Source: Daphnia carinata
Taxonomy: Eukaryota; Arthropoda; Branchiopoda; Diplostraca; Daphniidae
Assembly: GCF_022539665.2 (NCBI RefSeq)
Contig: NC_081335.1
Coordinates: forward strand, 8,060,001-8,124,000
Direction of reading: 5' to 3'
Length of the DNA stretch: 64,000 bases
The translations under genes and the position numbers were made by a program. Every line of letters starts with the position of its first letter. Within the stretch, counting starts at the first letter, position 1. Of this stretch, positions 1 to 11,606 are shown one piece after another. Below the pieces are notes generated by a model, which saw nothing but the letters and a program-made list of their open reading frames with translations, ran no database searches and was not told the origin of the DNA.

Positions 1-251
1 CGTTCGGGAAGTATTGAAATAATTAAAAATTAAGTATAGCACCATGCGATTTTCCCATACTATTTTTTAGAACAGAACGGAATTTGGAATATGAATGACC
101 CCTATTTCTATGTAAGACTTGATTCTATTTGATGATATCTGATTTAAGTGAATAACTAGAGCACACATAATTTTTGTTTAATTTTTTTTTATTGAGCAGA
201 ATCAATTCACAAGCTAATGCCACCAGACGTCCATTCTTGTTTCTATTTCAG

Positions 252-493
252 TAAAAATCCAAATTAACCCCGTTCCTACCAACTACCCGCCGTCTTCCAA
301 AGACAAAACAACCTCTGCAACGGCTCTCTCCACTTTTAAACGAAACGACACGAGTCACCAAAACTGCACGTTGTGCAGTTTGATACTCGCCCAGTCGCCT
401 CGATGTGTCCCTTATAACGGTCAAAATGTAGGGCGTCGCGAAGACGGTGGCGATAAAACACAAGGTTATACCGCTTCATCTTCACACCCCTAA
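252..493 (+). CDS. possible last exon of an unknown gene entering from the left
   Basis: A pyrimidine-rich acceptor ending in CAG at 249-251 is followed by about 80 open codons (first full codon at 254) up to a TAA at 491-493. The peptide is hydrophilic, with Lys/Thr/Ser-rich stretches and a CTLC motif near the middle. No domain is recognised. The opposite strand also has a 71-codon open frame (248-463), so the coding strand is not certain. The acceptor and clean stop make the + strand reading somewhat better. The rest of the gene would lie before base 1 or in short exons that cannot be seen here. Confidence 0.25.
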
Positions 494-690
494 ACATTTT
501 TACTGATCACAGAGAACACTAGTTGAAGAGTGAACATTGCTTTGGGTGTCTTGCTTTTTCGGACCGCGGGTAATAGTCTGAACAGAGTACATTTGATTTT
601 ACTTCTGAAAATTGAAACAAGAATTTAGCCAGGATAGCATAGCCAAGAACAAAACAAAATCATTTAGTGAAACAAAAAAAATGGTGTTTG

Positions 691-2535
691 TTAGACTGCT
701 GGTTCTTTACGTTTGCGAAAGACAAATTTCTTTGCCCATCGTTTTAATTTAGAGCCCTTTTTCTTCTTGATGGTGTCGTCGGTCTTTGGCAAATCCGTGC
801 TACTGATCGGGTCAACGTTTTTTACCTCATCAGCGACGGCGCTTGCCTCCGGTACGACCTCCTCCACTGAGTTGATATCTGTGTCGTTTTGTGCGAGGTC
901 CGTACCGCCCATCGTATCAGTTTCTTTTGCTTCAGTGACGCCACTTGCCTCAGCTACGACCTCGTTGGATACGGTGGTATCAGCCTTCGTTTGCGCACTG
1001 CCCAACTCGTCAAGTTTCTTTACTTCAACGACGCTTGTTTCTGCTACAACTTCCTTCAATGTGATGGGCTCTTCAGGAAGCACTGTCACCTGCTCTTCTG
1101 CCAAATGTACTGGCTCTTGAGCGGCCTTCAGAGCATCGTTCCGTCGTGCAGCGAGACGAGTTTGCTTCCACATTTTCCAATACAGCTGATTTTCAATCGT
1201 CCTGAAAGCTTTTTGCGACTCCTTTCGCGCCTGACGTAATCCATCCATCGACAAGAATAATTTCTTGATTTCAGTATCAACTTCTTGTATCTGTGTTTGT
1301 AACTCAATAACTTCGGCAGACGATTGCTGGCTTACATCAACGTCCGATGAAGATGATGGGCGTAGAGCAGAACATTCCAGGAGTGGTTGGTCTTGTGCAC
1401 AACGTATTGCTGTTGTTGGGGTAGAAATTGTGGCCGCTTCACAGCTATCCAGCACCAACCTCTCGCTTTCTGCGCGCAACGTTTCAAGGAATTCCTTGCG
1501 GAAATCGAAAACGTCCTGTTCTTTCTCTGCGACTTTTTCACGCAAACTCGCAAGTTCCTTATTGGCTGACTCGAGCTCAGTTTTAACCAGACCATTGCTT
1601 TCCAGCAAGCTCTGATAGTCAGTCTGTAGCCGACCGAGTTTCTTCTTGAGGTCTTCGTTACTTTCACTGAGTTTCAGTTCGCTTATTCGCCAATCGGATT
1701 TGCGTTTTCGGACAGAGTCGTTCAGCCTCTTCATGTCCATCTTCATTGCGATATTTTCTCTGTCTATTTGGCCAATAAGCTTTTCGAGATCTGCAATTTT
1801 ATAAATTAAGTAATCTTTTTCACTTAGTTGTTCGTCTACGATCTGGTTGGCAAAGTCAAGATCAGACTTAAGTGTGGCGATGGTTGACAGGTGTTTTTCA
1901 ACCAACGCTTCCCCGTCCTCTGCAGATTTCTCGATAGCTTTATAGGCATCCATGATCTTACGATTTTCGGCAGACAAAGAATCTAGTTTTGCCATCAAAA
2001 GTTCTTTGTCTTCCATCAATTTTGACTCGTTTTGCAACTGAGTCTCCATGATTTCACGTTGTTTCTCTTGTTCAGATGCACTAGTCCGCAATGAAATTAC
2101 CTCTTGTTTGAGTCGCTCGTTTTCATCCGTCATTTCTTCCAGGTTTGTCAAGATGGAACTTAATTGTTGAAACTTTTGCTCAAATTGGCAAATTTCATGA
2201 CGCATTGCCTGGTGTTCTTGTTCCAGGGTTTCAACGTAGTCTTCAATTCCATTCTTGGTTGCTGGGGAATGATGGAGTTGGCGGCTTTCTGGATTTTCAC
2301 ATGAAGGAGGACAGTCAGGATCGAGTGAATCGGGTTGCATTGCTGGTTGAGAGGCCACGGCTATCTCCTGGCTAGAGCTAGGTGACGCTCCTTCTGGTGA
2401 TTGGGCCGTTGTGGCAACTGATCCCGGTCCGGTTTCTGGTGACTGGTCTGGGTAAAAGTAGTTGATCACGTAAAAGATCAATCCGTGCAACACCCATAAA
2501 AGAAATCCGAGAATTACCACGATTGTTTCGCACAT
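691..2535 (-). CDS. coiled-coil, single-pass membrane-anchored protein (cTAGE5/TANGO1-like?)
   Basis: This is one uninterrupted frame of 614 codons from the ATG at 2535-2533. The frame stays open upstream to a GTG at 2646, but GTG is not a normal eukaryotic start, so the first ATG is chosen. Right after it comes a strongly hydrophobic segment (about residues 4-25), which reads as a signal anchor. A Pro/Ser-rich linker follows, then a long heptad-rich coiled coil (roughly residues 95-360), a Ser/Thr-rich gap, a second short helical block with a WKQTRLAAR motif, an acidic Val/Glu-rich region and a very basic C terminus. Architecture (membrane anchor plus two coiled coils) and the second block recall the cTAGE5/TANGO1 family of ER-exit-site cargo receptors. 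The proline-rich COPII-binding tail of that family is missing, so the assignment is tentative. It is head-to-head with CDC6. Confidence 0.6.
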   Translation of the reverse strand: MCETIVVILGFLLWVLHGLIFYVINYFYPDQSPETGPGSVATTAQSPEGASPSSSQEIAVASQPAMQPDSLDPDCPPSCENPESRQLHHSPATKNGIEDYVETLEQEHQAMRHEICQFEQKFQQLSSILTNLEEMTDENERLKQEVISLRTSASEQEKQREIMETQLQNESKLMEDKELLMAKLDSLSAENRKIMDAYKAIEKSAEDGEALVEKHLSTIATLKSDLDFANQIVDEQLSEKDYLIYKIADLEKLIGQIDRENIAMKMDMKRLNDSVRKRKSDWRISELKLSESNEDLKKKLGRLQTDYQSLLESNGLVKTELESANKELASLREKVAEKEQDVFDFRKEFLETLRAESERLVLDSCEAATISTPTTAIRCAQDQPLLECSALRPSSSSDVDVSQQSSAEVIELQTQIQEVDTEIKKLFLSMDGLRQARKESQKAFRTIENQLYWKMWKQTRLAARRNDALKAAQEPVHLAEEQVTVLPEEPITLKEVVAETSVVEVKKLDELGSAQTKADTTVSNEVVAEASGVTEAKETDTMGGTDLAQNDTDINSVEEVVPEASAVADEVKNVDPISSTDLPKTDDTIKKKKGSKLKRWAKKFVFRKRKEPAV

Positions 2536-2646
2536 TTTCGGTTTCGTAGTTATGAACTGTGTATCGGCAAACGAATTAATTTCGATAGAGAAACGCCCTG
2601 CAGGAACCCTTCTTATATGCTTTCGGAAAAGTTTCGATGAACTCAC

Positions 2647-3475
2647 GATTCACGACAGGTCTTGTTTTTGCCAAATAATTAATATCTGTATGATTTCTAA
2701 CAAATAATGAGTGTTGTAATATTTTGTAGATATTTTTACAATCATGGTTCTTAATAACTTATGCATGCATCTAACTTAATATTTTAACTGCTGAACTAAT
2801 TCTGAAAATTATTCTGGGGAGAGTTTGTGTCGGTTAAGGTCTCTGGAAAAATTTAATCGTGGCAAACTCCATAGATGGCGTTTGCGCAGGTTAGCTGGAA
2901 TAAATAAATAAATTTAGTATAAAAATTAATTTAATATAAAAAATTAAATCGAGAGTTTTCGATGTATTTTTTATTATCAGTGGTGGATGTAGGCCAGTTG
3001 CTGAATTACAAATCACTCTTGAATTCTTTCACTGAAATCATTATCGCAAACGTTTACTGCGCTTGAACTGGTACGCGAATCTTCAAACTCTCAACTATCG
3101 TGTTAAAATCAATCAATAATCCGGCCTATGACAGGTCTCTGCCAGTGATACACGAGTTTTTTTTTCTATCCTAGTACTTATCAACAAGCGGAATATATTT
3201 TAGTTGCTGACCATTATGCACGACATGGATAAAGTCTTTATCTATGATACACGACATCGATTTCAAACTGCAATCGTTTTCATATGGCAACAGTGTGGCA
3301 CAAAAGCGCGGCAAATCACCCGCCAAAGGCTGTTGGCTCCTCAGTGTTCATTGAGCAGTCTTTCAAGCTGACAGTCGAAATACGGATCGTGTAGCTTGAA
3401 TTGGAATTTAAACTATAGCTTAAGGAAATTCAATATTTTTCTGTTTCTTTTTAAATTTACCGGTAAAACATTGTC
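2647..3475. promoter_or_regulatory. head-to-head intergenic region between the coiled-coil gene and CDC6
   Basis: These 0.8 kb separate two divergently read genes and probably hold both promoters. The left part is A/T-rich without recognisable signals. The right part, nearest CDC6, has the E2F-like pair listed separately. No TATA box stands out at a sensible distance from the CDC6 start. Confidence 0.45.
3308..3327. promoter_or_regulatory. paired E2F-like sites upstream of CDC6
   Basis: GCGGCAAA at 3308-3315 is the reverse complement of TTTGCCGC, and CCCGCCAAA at 3319-3327 is the reverse complement of TTTGGCGGG. Both fit the E2F/DP consensus TTTSSCGS. They lie about 150 bp before the CDC6 start codon. 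CDC6 is a classical E2F target in animals, so the position makes functional sense. Binding is inferred, not shown. Confidence 0.5.
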
Positions 3476-5426
3476 ATGTCGCCTGCTGCGCAGAATCAAA
3501 TAAATTTTCCTTGCCGAAAATTAAGCGTACGTCGAAAGATGGATTTTGACCATGATCTCGCCAGTCCTACAAAATCGCCTCGTAAAGGTAAGTCCTTTTA
3601 AAAGACTTGATTGAATTATTCAACAATTGTTATCGTTTTTTAATTATATACTTTTTTCTGCAGAAACAAGTGATATAGTTACTGAGACTGAGCAGTCAGT
3701 GAGGTTGACTCGATCTTCATCGAGGAGAGCTCAGACACCAATCCCCTCCATACCTCATGCTGTTCGCTCAAGTCCAAGAAAAGTCCATAGAAATCTCTTT
3801 AAAAATACTGATGATTCTTCTCCTGCAAAAGGAGCACCATTGAATTTGATGACCAAAATATACAGTCCTAAAAAAACTGCTGTGAGAGGAAATGAAGAAA
3901 ATCATGAAGGAGGTGCCATTGAAAAAAAGTCATCTAAATCTACTATGTTGAGTTCTCCAGTTAAACTAAAACTGCATCACCCAAATGGTATGCCTCCTTA
4001 ACTTTACCAAGTCTTTCAGTTGTATAACTTTTCTTTGTTTGAACTCTATAGTTACAAGCTTTGCTAAGGCACGCCAAGCTCTTCATACTACAACTCCAAG
4101 CACAATTTTTTGCAGAGATAAGGAGCTGGCCGTAATTGAGAATTTTATGAGGCCACTTATCGATGAAAGAAAACCAGGCAGCATGTACATATCAGGAAGG
4201 CCAGGAACTGGCAAAACTGCATGTGTAACACACATCTTGTCCAACACAATTGTGAGCACACTGGCAATTTGAATTTAAAAACACTTGCTAGCATTTGTTC
4301 TAATTTTTATCTCCTTTGGCACACAGTTCTCAGGAAAGTTCAAGTCAATTTTTGTCAACTGCATGTTACTTCAGACCCCTGCCTCTATATTCCAACACAT
4401 TGCCCAGCAGCTGGATCCAAAATGGAATGCTTCTGCCAAAGAAGCGTTACCATTTCTGGAAGACAGACTCACAGACACGGGACCTATGATGTAAGAAAAA
4501 AATTCAACTCTTTCGCAAAAGCTCAGATAAAATAATATTTTTCATTTCCTCTCATCTGCAGTGTTCTCGTTTTGGATGAAATTGACCAAATGTCAACCAG
4601 AGATCAATCAGTCTTATATTCAATCTTTGAACTGCCGGCATTGAAAAACTCCCGTCTGATTTTAATAGGCTTAGCTAATGCTTTGGACCTTACTGACCGT
4701 GCCTTGGTTCGACTGCAAAGCCGAGTAAATTTCAAGCCCGTTCTTCTCAATTTCTCGCCTTACTCGAAACAAGACATTGCAACCATTTTAAGCCAGCGAA
4801 TCCAGGAAGCTGTCACCGAGGATGTTGGCAATGTGATAGCTCCTTCGGCTCTCCAGTATTTGGGGGGTAAAATATCCTCCACCTCCGGTGACCTCCGCAA
4901 AGCCATCGATATCTGCAGGCGAGCTGTCGAGTTGGCTGAAACGACTGCAAAAAAGCAACTGGTGTTGGCGCCGTCAAATACTGAATCTCAAAACGGCGGA
5001 TCTGTTCCGGCTAACAAATGCGTGAACATTCCTCTTCTTTGTAAGATGATGGCTTCAGTTGAAAGTAGTGCCTTCTGCTCTGCCAACAGCGATGACATGG
5101 ACGATACTCCTCTGCAACAGAAGCTTATTATTGTGACGCTTCTCGTGCTAGTCAAATTGGGAAAATCGAAGCAAGTGACACTGGGAAAACTTCATCAGTC
5201 ATACAGCAAAGTCTGTTCCAAATACGGTGTGACAGCCATAGACTTTGACGAATTCGCGCACACCTGTTCTTTGGTCGAGAGCCGAGGCATAGTGACGTTG
5301 AAAAAAAAGGGTAATACTCGTCTTGCCCCTATATGTCTACGACTTGACGAGCGTGAAGTAGAGTCTACACTTAAGGACAAAACTCTTTTATCTTCAATCC
5401 TGGCACAGGGATCTTTATTTGTTTAA
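3476..5426 (+). CDS. CDC6: cell division control protein 6 (CDC6), replication licensing ATPase
   Basis: Five exons (3476-3587, 3664-3987, 4052-4251, 4327-4490, 4562-5426) give 554 residues, close to human CDC6 (560). CDC6 is an AAA+ ATPase that joins ORC at replication origins and loads MCM2-7 in G1. The N-terminal ~145 residues are basic and unstructured, with several SP-K/R cyclin-dependent kinase sites (for example SPTKSPRK). Walker A is GRPGTGKT at about residues 194-201, Walker B is VLVLDEID at about 268-275, and the sensor-1 region (LIGLANALDLTDRAL) follows. A winged-helix part closes the protein. The ATG at 3476 is the first in frame and all five exons join without frame conflict. Regulation by E2F is suggested by two sites upstream, and post-translational control by CDKs by the SP motifs. 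Confidence 0.93.
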
Positions 5427-7307
5427 AATGCAATTTGTGAATTTACATAACTCTGCCTATGTCTGCCTAATCTGACGACTGTTCGATTACGTAACAGAAA
5501 ACTACGCTTTTATCTTAAATACAATTCTTCGATTTTATGCATATGAATCAACGGTCAATTCAAATTTGATATTCCATCTTGATTCACAAGAGTGTTTAGA
5601 CATACTTTCCGGCCACTTGGACATTTCAGTTGAAAGCTACTCAGAGGTGCAGCAATAGACTGAAGCAGGATGTGTAGAGTAGGACTCATCACTTGAAATC
5701 CAGATTTGGTATGAGAACAGCCAAATGCCAAATAGCTCTTGACAAAAAAAGACCTTTGCAATTTGGGAGCCAAGCGAATTTTAAAGTATAACCATTGCTT
5801 TGCTTAAAATATTGTATGCAGCAATGGCCTAATGGTTATTAGTTTTTGTCGTTGTTTGCTAAATCTTTTAAATTTACATGCATTGATTCAGACTGCAGAA
5901 GCCAAACAAAGACAACAGTCAATCAATAGCTTAAATGACATCAGCTCTCGACTACGAGAGGTGGAAGTATAAGAATGTTTTAGCTTATAATTAAGATTAA
6001 TTTTACCCAAGGCCTATAACATCAACATCCTTTTCAAGAATCGCCAGTAATTTCAAGTGCCATTTTATTTTTTTGGGAAAACCTCATACAAAGAAGGTTA
6101 TAATGAACAGCTTCTACGAAAGATGTCAAACGGAAATGGACTCAAGGTCACAATAGGAGGCAAACCGCCGCTGGTTAGGCTGACTTCGCGTGATGGCGCT
6201 TTGGAAGACTAGATGGATTGGGTATATGTGCAGCTTTTCAGTCCACGGGCACTGATTAAAACAGGTGGCCATAGCATGTGGGCCGCCGTGCAGAAGCAAA
6301 GAGTGGATCGACGGCCAACTGTAATGTACAGTTTGGCGGGTAGTAAGTGGGTCTACGAGCAGAGAGGGGGTTGATGGACAGCGGCTGTGCGGGATGGGCA
6401 ACTACAGTGGGCATTTTGGCGGGCAGTGAGTGGGCCGAGGACAAAGGGAAATAGGGGATCAACGAGAAACTACGGATGACATTGAGAGGGTTCTCAGGCA
6501 GAGATTGCAAAGGGGGTAGACGGGTAGTGGCGAAGCGTGGGTAAGATTGCGGCGGGAACTCTCAAAAAGCTGTCCAAAACTTTGTACTTTTAGACGATCT
6601 AAAAACAGTGTGACAGAAAGCAGTTCCTCTCAGTTTTTAGGTTTAGATTGTTTTACTCATTCGATAGAAGATTTATAATCCAGCAACAGATTTTCAGTTA
6701 TTTTTTCGCGATGTATATTTTTTTTCCATTCTTAAAGTTTGCTCCTCGTATTTGGCAGAATACACAATGTCTTTCGGTCAATTGTATGTCTCGAAACAAG
6801 TAAAAAAAAAAAAATAAACATCCCAACAATTAATATCACTGACAATTTAAGAAAAAAAAACGATAGAAAATGGCGCACAAACATAATACGATAGTTGTAT
6901 AAAAAAATAATTGGCAAATTGAAGAAACGAGCATGTCATTCATTCAGGGTTTTAAACAGATTCAAAAATGTCATTATGGTTCGACGATATCAAAATCCCA
7001 ACGAACGAGAAAGGTTAGTTGAGATAAAAAAGTGACATTAAAGGTCGAGGCAATTCACATCAGCTTTGAAAAATCAACGATAGATGGACAATGCAAAAAC
7101 CCAGAGTAATCGATAAATAAATAGTACATGACCATTGCAGTTGTTGATCGCTTAGAGGAAAGAACACGTGAGAGAGACGCTGAAATTCATCACGTAGCCT
7201 GCTTAACGGACGTTTGTCTCCATAACTATCACGTCAAGTAATTAGAATGTCAACAAGCCTCTTGGCCTCAGTTGATTTGTTGATTGTTGGCAATTAGCAT
7301 CAGCTAA
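5427..7307. other. intergenic region, no gene seen
   Basis: Holds the 3' flank of CDC6 and the 3' flank of GPR155 (tail-to-tail). Open frames on the - strand at 6126-6510 overlap each other, have no splice context and lie over a GC-rich, loosely repetitive patch, so they are not called. The rest is A/T-rich. Confidence 0.6.
6285..6445. repeat. degenerate short direct duplication
   Basis: Two imperfect copies of a ~80-bp G-rich segment lie side by side. The clearest shared cores are tacag..ttggcgggtagtaagtggg near 6335 and the matching ttggcgggcagtgagtggg near 6415. It looks like a local, decayed duplication rather than a gene. Confidence 0.35.
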
Positions 7308-10300
7308 TCACTGGGTAAACGAATAAAAATATGGCTGATCGTGGAAATCTTTTCGGCCGTCCACGTGGTTGATTATACCCCCATCAAGCAAACCTTGTCC
7401 ATACTTCTCTGCCTGGCTGCGGTCACGTGCCAAACCCATCAAAAGTAGCCAATCCACCATTTCATTGCCACAAAATACGTCTCTGTATTCCTTGAGTTGC
7501 CACCTGTTTTAAATCAGTAATTATGGTTAACATTCATAACAAAGAAGACCGACTTAAATTTTACTTGCGATCGCAGACTAAATCTCGGATGCATTTGTCC
7601 ATGTAGAACATCATGAACTGTTCGCAAGTGTGATCGACGGCCTGTTCGTTTCTTTTGTTCTCATCATCGGCTGCTGTTAACGACAACAAACTGGCGACTG
7701 TCTTCAGTTGGCTGCGTCGTTTCAATCTATGGATGCCACCAATTTTGAAACACAATTTTCATACAGAATGCTAAACAAACTCACCCTGACCAAACGGGAG
7801 CAAAGAGACGACGAGGTTCCAAACCGAAAATAACGAAAACAAATATGCCTTGACCGAAATTAAGCGTCTCGTCTAAAAAGAGTAACATGACGTAGATGCC
7901 CGTCATCTCTTCCATAACAAGGGTCCAAACGCAGACAGCAATGCCCTTTTGTTAATCAAAAATCGTTGTTTTAAACGTAAACCAATGGAAAATCAAAGAA
8001 CGATTACGTACGACAAACATGGAAGTGCCAAGAGCCAAAAGAAGGCCAACGTGTCTCGTGATGTGAAATTCATCATCACGATCACGGACAATGCCAGATT
8101 CTTCCGGCTCCGTCAGCCGCATTCCAGCCACCATCGCCTGTGAGTTTCTGCCCAACGACGCAAGGGATCCCTTACGACTCTGAAGTTCATCGGCCGGCAA
8201 ATCCATCCCATAACCGGGTGCATCATCACACGGACTAAATAAACTACGGTAACAGTAATGCACATGAAATTATTGTTTTAATAATTGTGAATATTTTTAA
8301 AGGTTTACCTTTCAACCATCAAAGCTGCGGATTTGTTGTATTCGTTAAAAGAAGGATTGCCGGTGGAAAAAGATTCTTGAACTAGCAGGGCACCTTTGCT
8401 GATTGGAAGATGATGAAAACTGTTTGAGTCGATGGACGTGGTGCTGGTACGAGTGCTGCTTCTAGGTGTGTACTGATACGCGTCGAAAAGAAGTTCGCTT
8501 GGCTTCGACAACGAAGTCGATGATGAGCACGTGGACATTCTGCTGCTGACGCTAGACGCCACTCTAGTTATGGATGGTTGTTTGCTTAACCGCTGCTGCC
8601 ATACCAAGCAAATGACAGTGACTGTCATCCGTAAGTAAATTGCTATAAACAATTTGTCATCCGATAACGTAATGCCAAATATTACCTAAAAAACTGACGA
8701 TCAGGACAGTTGAGGCTACCAAAGCCTGTAGTTTGCCAAACTGGAAATTGGGGTTGTCACCCTCAAGACGGTTGTGAGTGGCGAATGCGCAAAGGCAAGA
8801 AGACAGCACCACAGGTATTCTGTTAGAAACGTTGTTAATTGGTTTTCTAAATTGATTTATGCGTTCAACATACCCCCATCCGACAACCAGAAGAAAGGGA
8901 CGACATCTATTGAGGACGAAGCTTAATTTCTTCATGCGCAGAAGAAGTAGGGTAACGGCTAACAAAGCAGACCAAATCCTCGAACTGAAAACGCCGATGG
9001 CGAACGTCATGAATTGCAAGTGCTTCTTCCAAGGTTCGTCACGGCCCAAAGTGTACCATAAAATAACACCAAGGCAGGCCATGCTTTGAGTGATTGTAAG
9101 GCATAAAGTGATGAAATGAGGTGCCTTTTTCCATTTTTTACTGGCCAAGAAGATCACTTGCATAAACAGCTAAACATCATTAAAATGAATTTTATATTAA
9201 TTTTTTCTTGTGTCTATGTTAGATGGATTTCGTGGAGCAGACATACCGTGCAAACGAGTCCGATTATTGCGATACGTATTAAAAACGAATCGAGTAAGCT
9301 GATGTAATCTGCAGGATTGGCTGATGAGAGTGAAATCATTTTCGACGAGACGACGCTAATTGGAAGCGAGAAGAAAGTCCCGGCTACCATAGCCGCAGCA
9401 ATCTGTTTCCGGTAATAGATTAAAATAACAATTGATGGATAAAGAGGGGAAATGTGTTTTTTTTTTTTTTTTTCCATAGATGTGTACCATATCAACAGCT
9501 ACGTTGTATTGCATTGCGTAAAATAGAATTCCGGGAGCTGAAGGGAATGTGCCCAGGAGAAATCCCAAATTACTCAACTCGAGTGATGCATTGCCATTTA
9601 TCCCCGGATCTAAATGAAGAGTCACTTCACGTGTTACGATAGGCATAACTAGACTGTTAATTGGGATATATCATTAAATGACCTTGGTTTAATTATTTAA
9701 AGAAAATTGTTGAAATGGATACCATTTGACACCAATAAGAATGCCGGGTACGACGAATTTGGCACCACCAGAACCTTGTGTTTTGTCAACCTTCATTTAT
9801 TGCGATTGAATGGCAATAAAAATGGAACGAAAACAAGAAATTAGAAGAAAACAAGCGCTTGGATTTGTTACTAAATTTTGGTTGATGTTTACCATTCGCA
9901 AGCCAAGGGCGAAGAGCGCAGTAGCACTAAACGCCGAGCTGAGCACCTATTTATAGTCAACTGGGTTAGAAAAACTCCGAATTGTAAGTCGCATTTTGCT
10001 AAATTGATTACCCCACACAGGTTTTTTAGAATGGCAGGTATTTGGTGATCACAGAGAAAGTTGACAGCGATACCCATGACGGTCATTGCAACAATCGGAG
10101 TAAACAACATATTTTTCCAGACAGTCAAGAATATCTGGCGTCATTGGAATTTTTGAAACAAGGTTATCAATTTGTAAACATCGGGCAAATTTTTTTTTTT
10201 TTTTGGATACCTTGCAGCCATTGGCATGACTTCGCCTTTGATTGGAGCTGGATAGCGATGCAGTGGAAGATGTGCTAACTTTACGGCTGAGCTGACTGTC

Positions 10301-11606
10301 GCTTCCGGTGGAATCATCCGCCTGTTGAATTGGAAGCATTTTCTGTGAAAGACGTCTGCTCTCTCTCAGCCTTTCGCCCACTTCCATGCAGAGAAAACCC
10401 AAAGGATTGAGCAATACTAGCGAAATGGGCGCCATCACGTACTATGATTTTGGGTCAAACCAAAATTTGAATATTATTCAAGAACGAATTATTTCTTAAA
10501 TTGTTTTTAATTTTACCAGATATTTGGCATATTCTGGATGACTATTTCCGTAAACGGCCGCCACTGTAATAAGAAAAATAACCCATTAGCGTGACGTCAT
10601 CCGATGATGTGGTTAACAACGCAAAGCGCATGTTTTCAAAAGGAAACGTAGAAATGAACAAATTGTTCTTCCCTATGCGGAAGATTGCATAAAACCGGAT
10701 TGCAAGAGTTGTATAACAGTGACATCTGTATGATTGTCGCAACCACTTTCCAAGCATATTGTTATACACAGAGAAAGTGCCTTGTAAGAAGATGGGACTA
10801 AAAGTATTCAAGCAAGAGAACGGAGCAAGAAGAAAAAAACAGAGGGAAAATGTTGCGAGTCTATCGAAGTGAAAGCGCGGAAACGAAAACTGGTTCATTC
10901 GTCCGTATGATGACGTCACCATTTAAGTGTCTCAATCGAATCTAATGGCATTTAAATTTCATCGCCGTCTTCCATCAGGAAATGTACAAGCAAGTAGTGA
11001 TGGAATGCAAACTAACCGATCGGATATCCCAGAGCGAAATCATTGCTCTGCGTGCAGAATATGGCAAAGAGCCCAGCTTTGGAGAAATTCATCGGTTTGG
11101 TCAGCAGGAGCGTGAATATTACGACAGCAACAAACACGGCAGCTTTGCTGATCAGTATGGCCATCAGAAACATCCAATTAACTCGGCTATTTGAAATGGA
11201 TTATTTAAATCTATGTATCTATTTCACAGTGAATGGTGCGTGAAACAATGTACCTGAAATCCAGCTCGGCCAGAGCCGTGAAAATGATACAAGGCAAAGC
11301 AAAATTACCGACAAAGGTATTCAAACCTTTAGATTCCACCTGGCCGATTATACCCCACCTACCACTCAAGTACCTGTACATATTTAAAAAGAATTTTCTT
11401 TTTTTTAAACCAAGGTCTCTTGATATGTCCATACATAACCATAACTGGATTTCGATTGAAAAAAAAAAATATTATAGAATGACATACCCAAGGACGATGA
11501 CAACAAATGTCTGAAGTAGTACAGGATATAAATTTTCGAATTGTAGTCCACCGACATCCACGATGATATTCATTTGTTCGTCGACCTGCTGGCTCAAGTT
11601 GGCCAT
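7308..11606 (-). CDS. GPR155: GPR155/LYCHOS: PIN-type transporter fold + 7TM region + DEP domain
   Basis: Seventeen exons (11606-11488, 11373-11254, 11186-11017, 10563-10517, 10441-10211, 10134-10012, 9946-9893, 9790-9723, 9653-9488, 9402-9247, 9169-8874, 8819-8686, 8642-8309, 8243-8012, 7945-7785, 7726-7565, 7503-7308) join in frame to 922 residues (human 870). GPR155 is a lysosomal membrane protein that senses cholesterol and signals to mTORC1. Diagnostic blocks in order: SKAGLFAIFCTQSNDFALGYP and APISLVLLNPLGF (auxin-efflux-carrier/PIN part), LGTFPSAPG, GWGIPVVL (7TM part), a Ser-rich variable loop, ITRHVGLLLALGTS, LNFGQGIFVFVIFGLEPRR, and a C-terminal DEP domain (FCGNEMVDWLLLMGLA..GGIINHV). 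The start ATG has a good context (CACAATGG) and no upstream in-frame Met. The Ser/Thr-rich cytoplasmic loop (about 8309-8642) is the least conserved part. Exon 5 has a shorter Ser-rich insertion. Confidence 0.93.

Noticed and set aside
6126-6510. Overlapping - strand frames of 84 and 91 codons
   Set aside because: They lie in a GC-rich degenerate duplication, in two frames at once, without splice borders or known motifs.
10542-10922. 126-codon - strand frame between GPR155 exons 3 and 4
   Set aside because: Exons 11186-11017 and 10563-10517 join directly in phase with family-conserved sequence (GYPI-V), so this stretch is intron.
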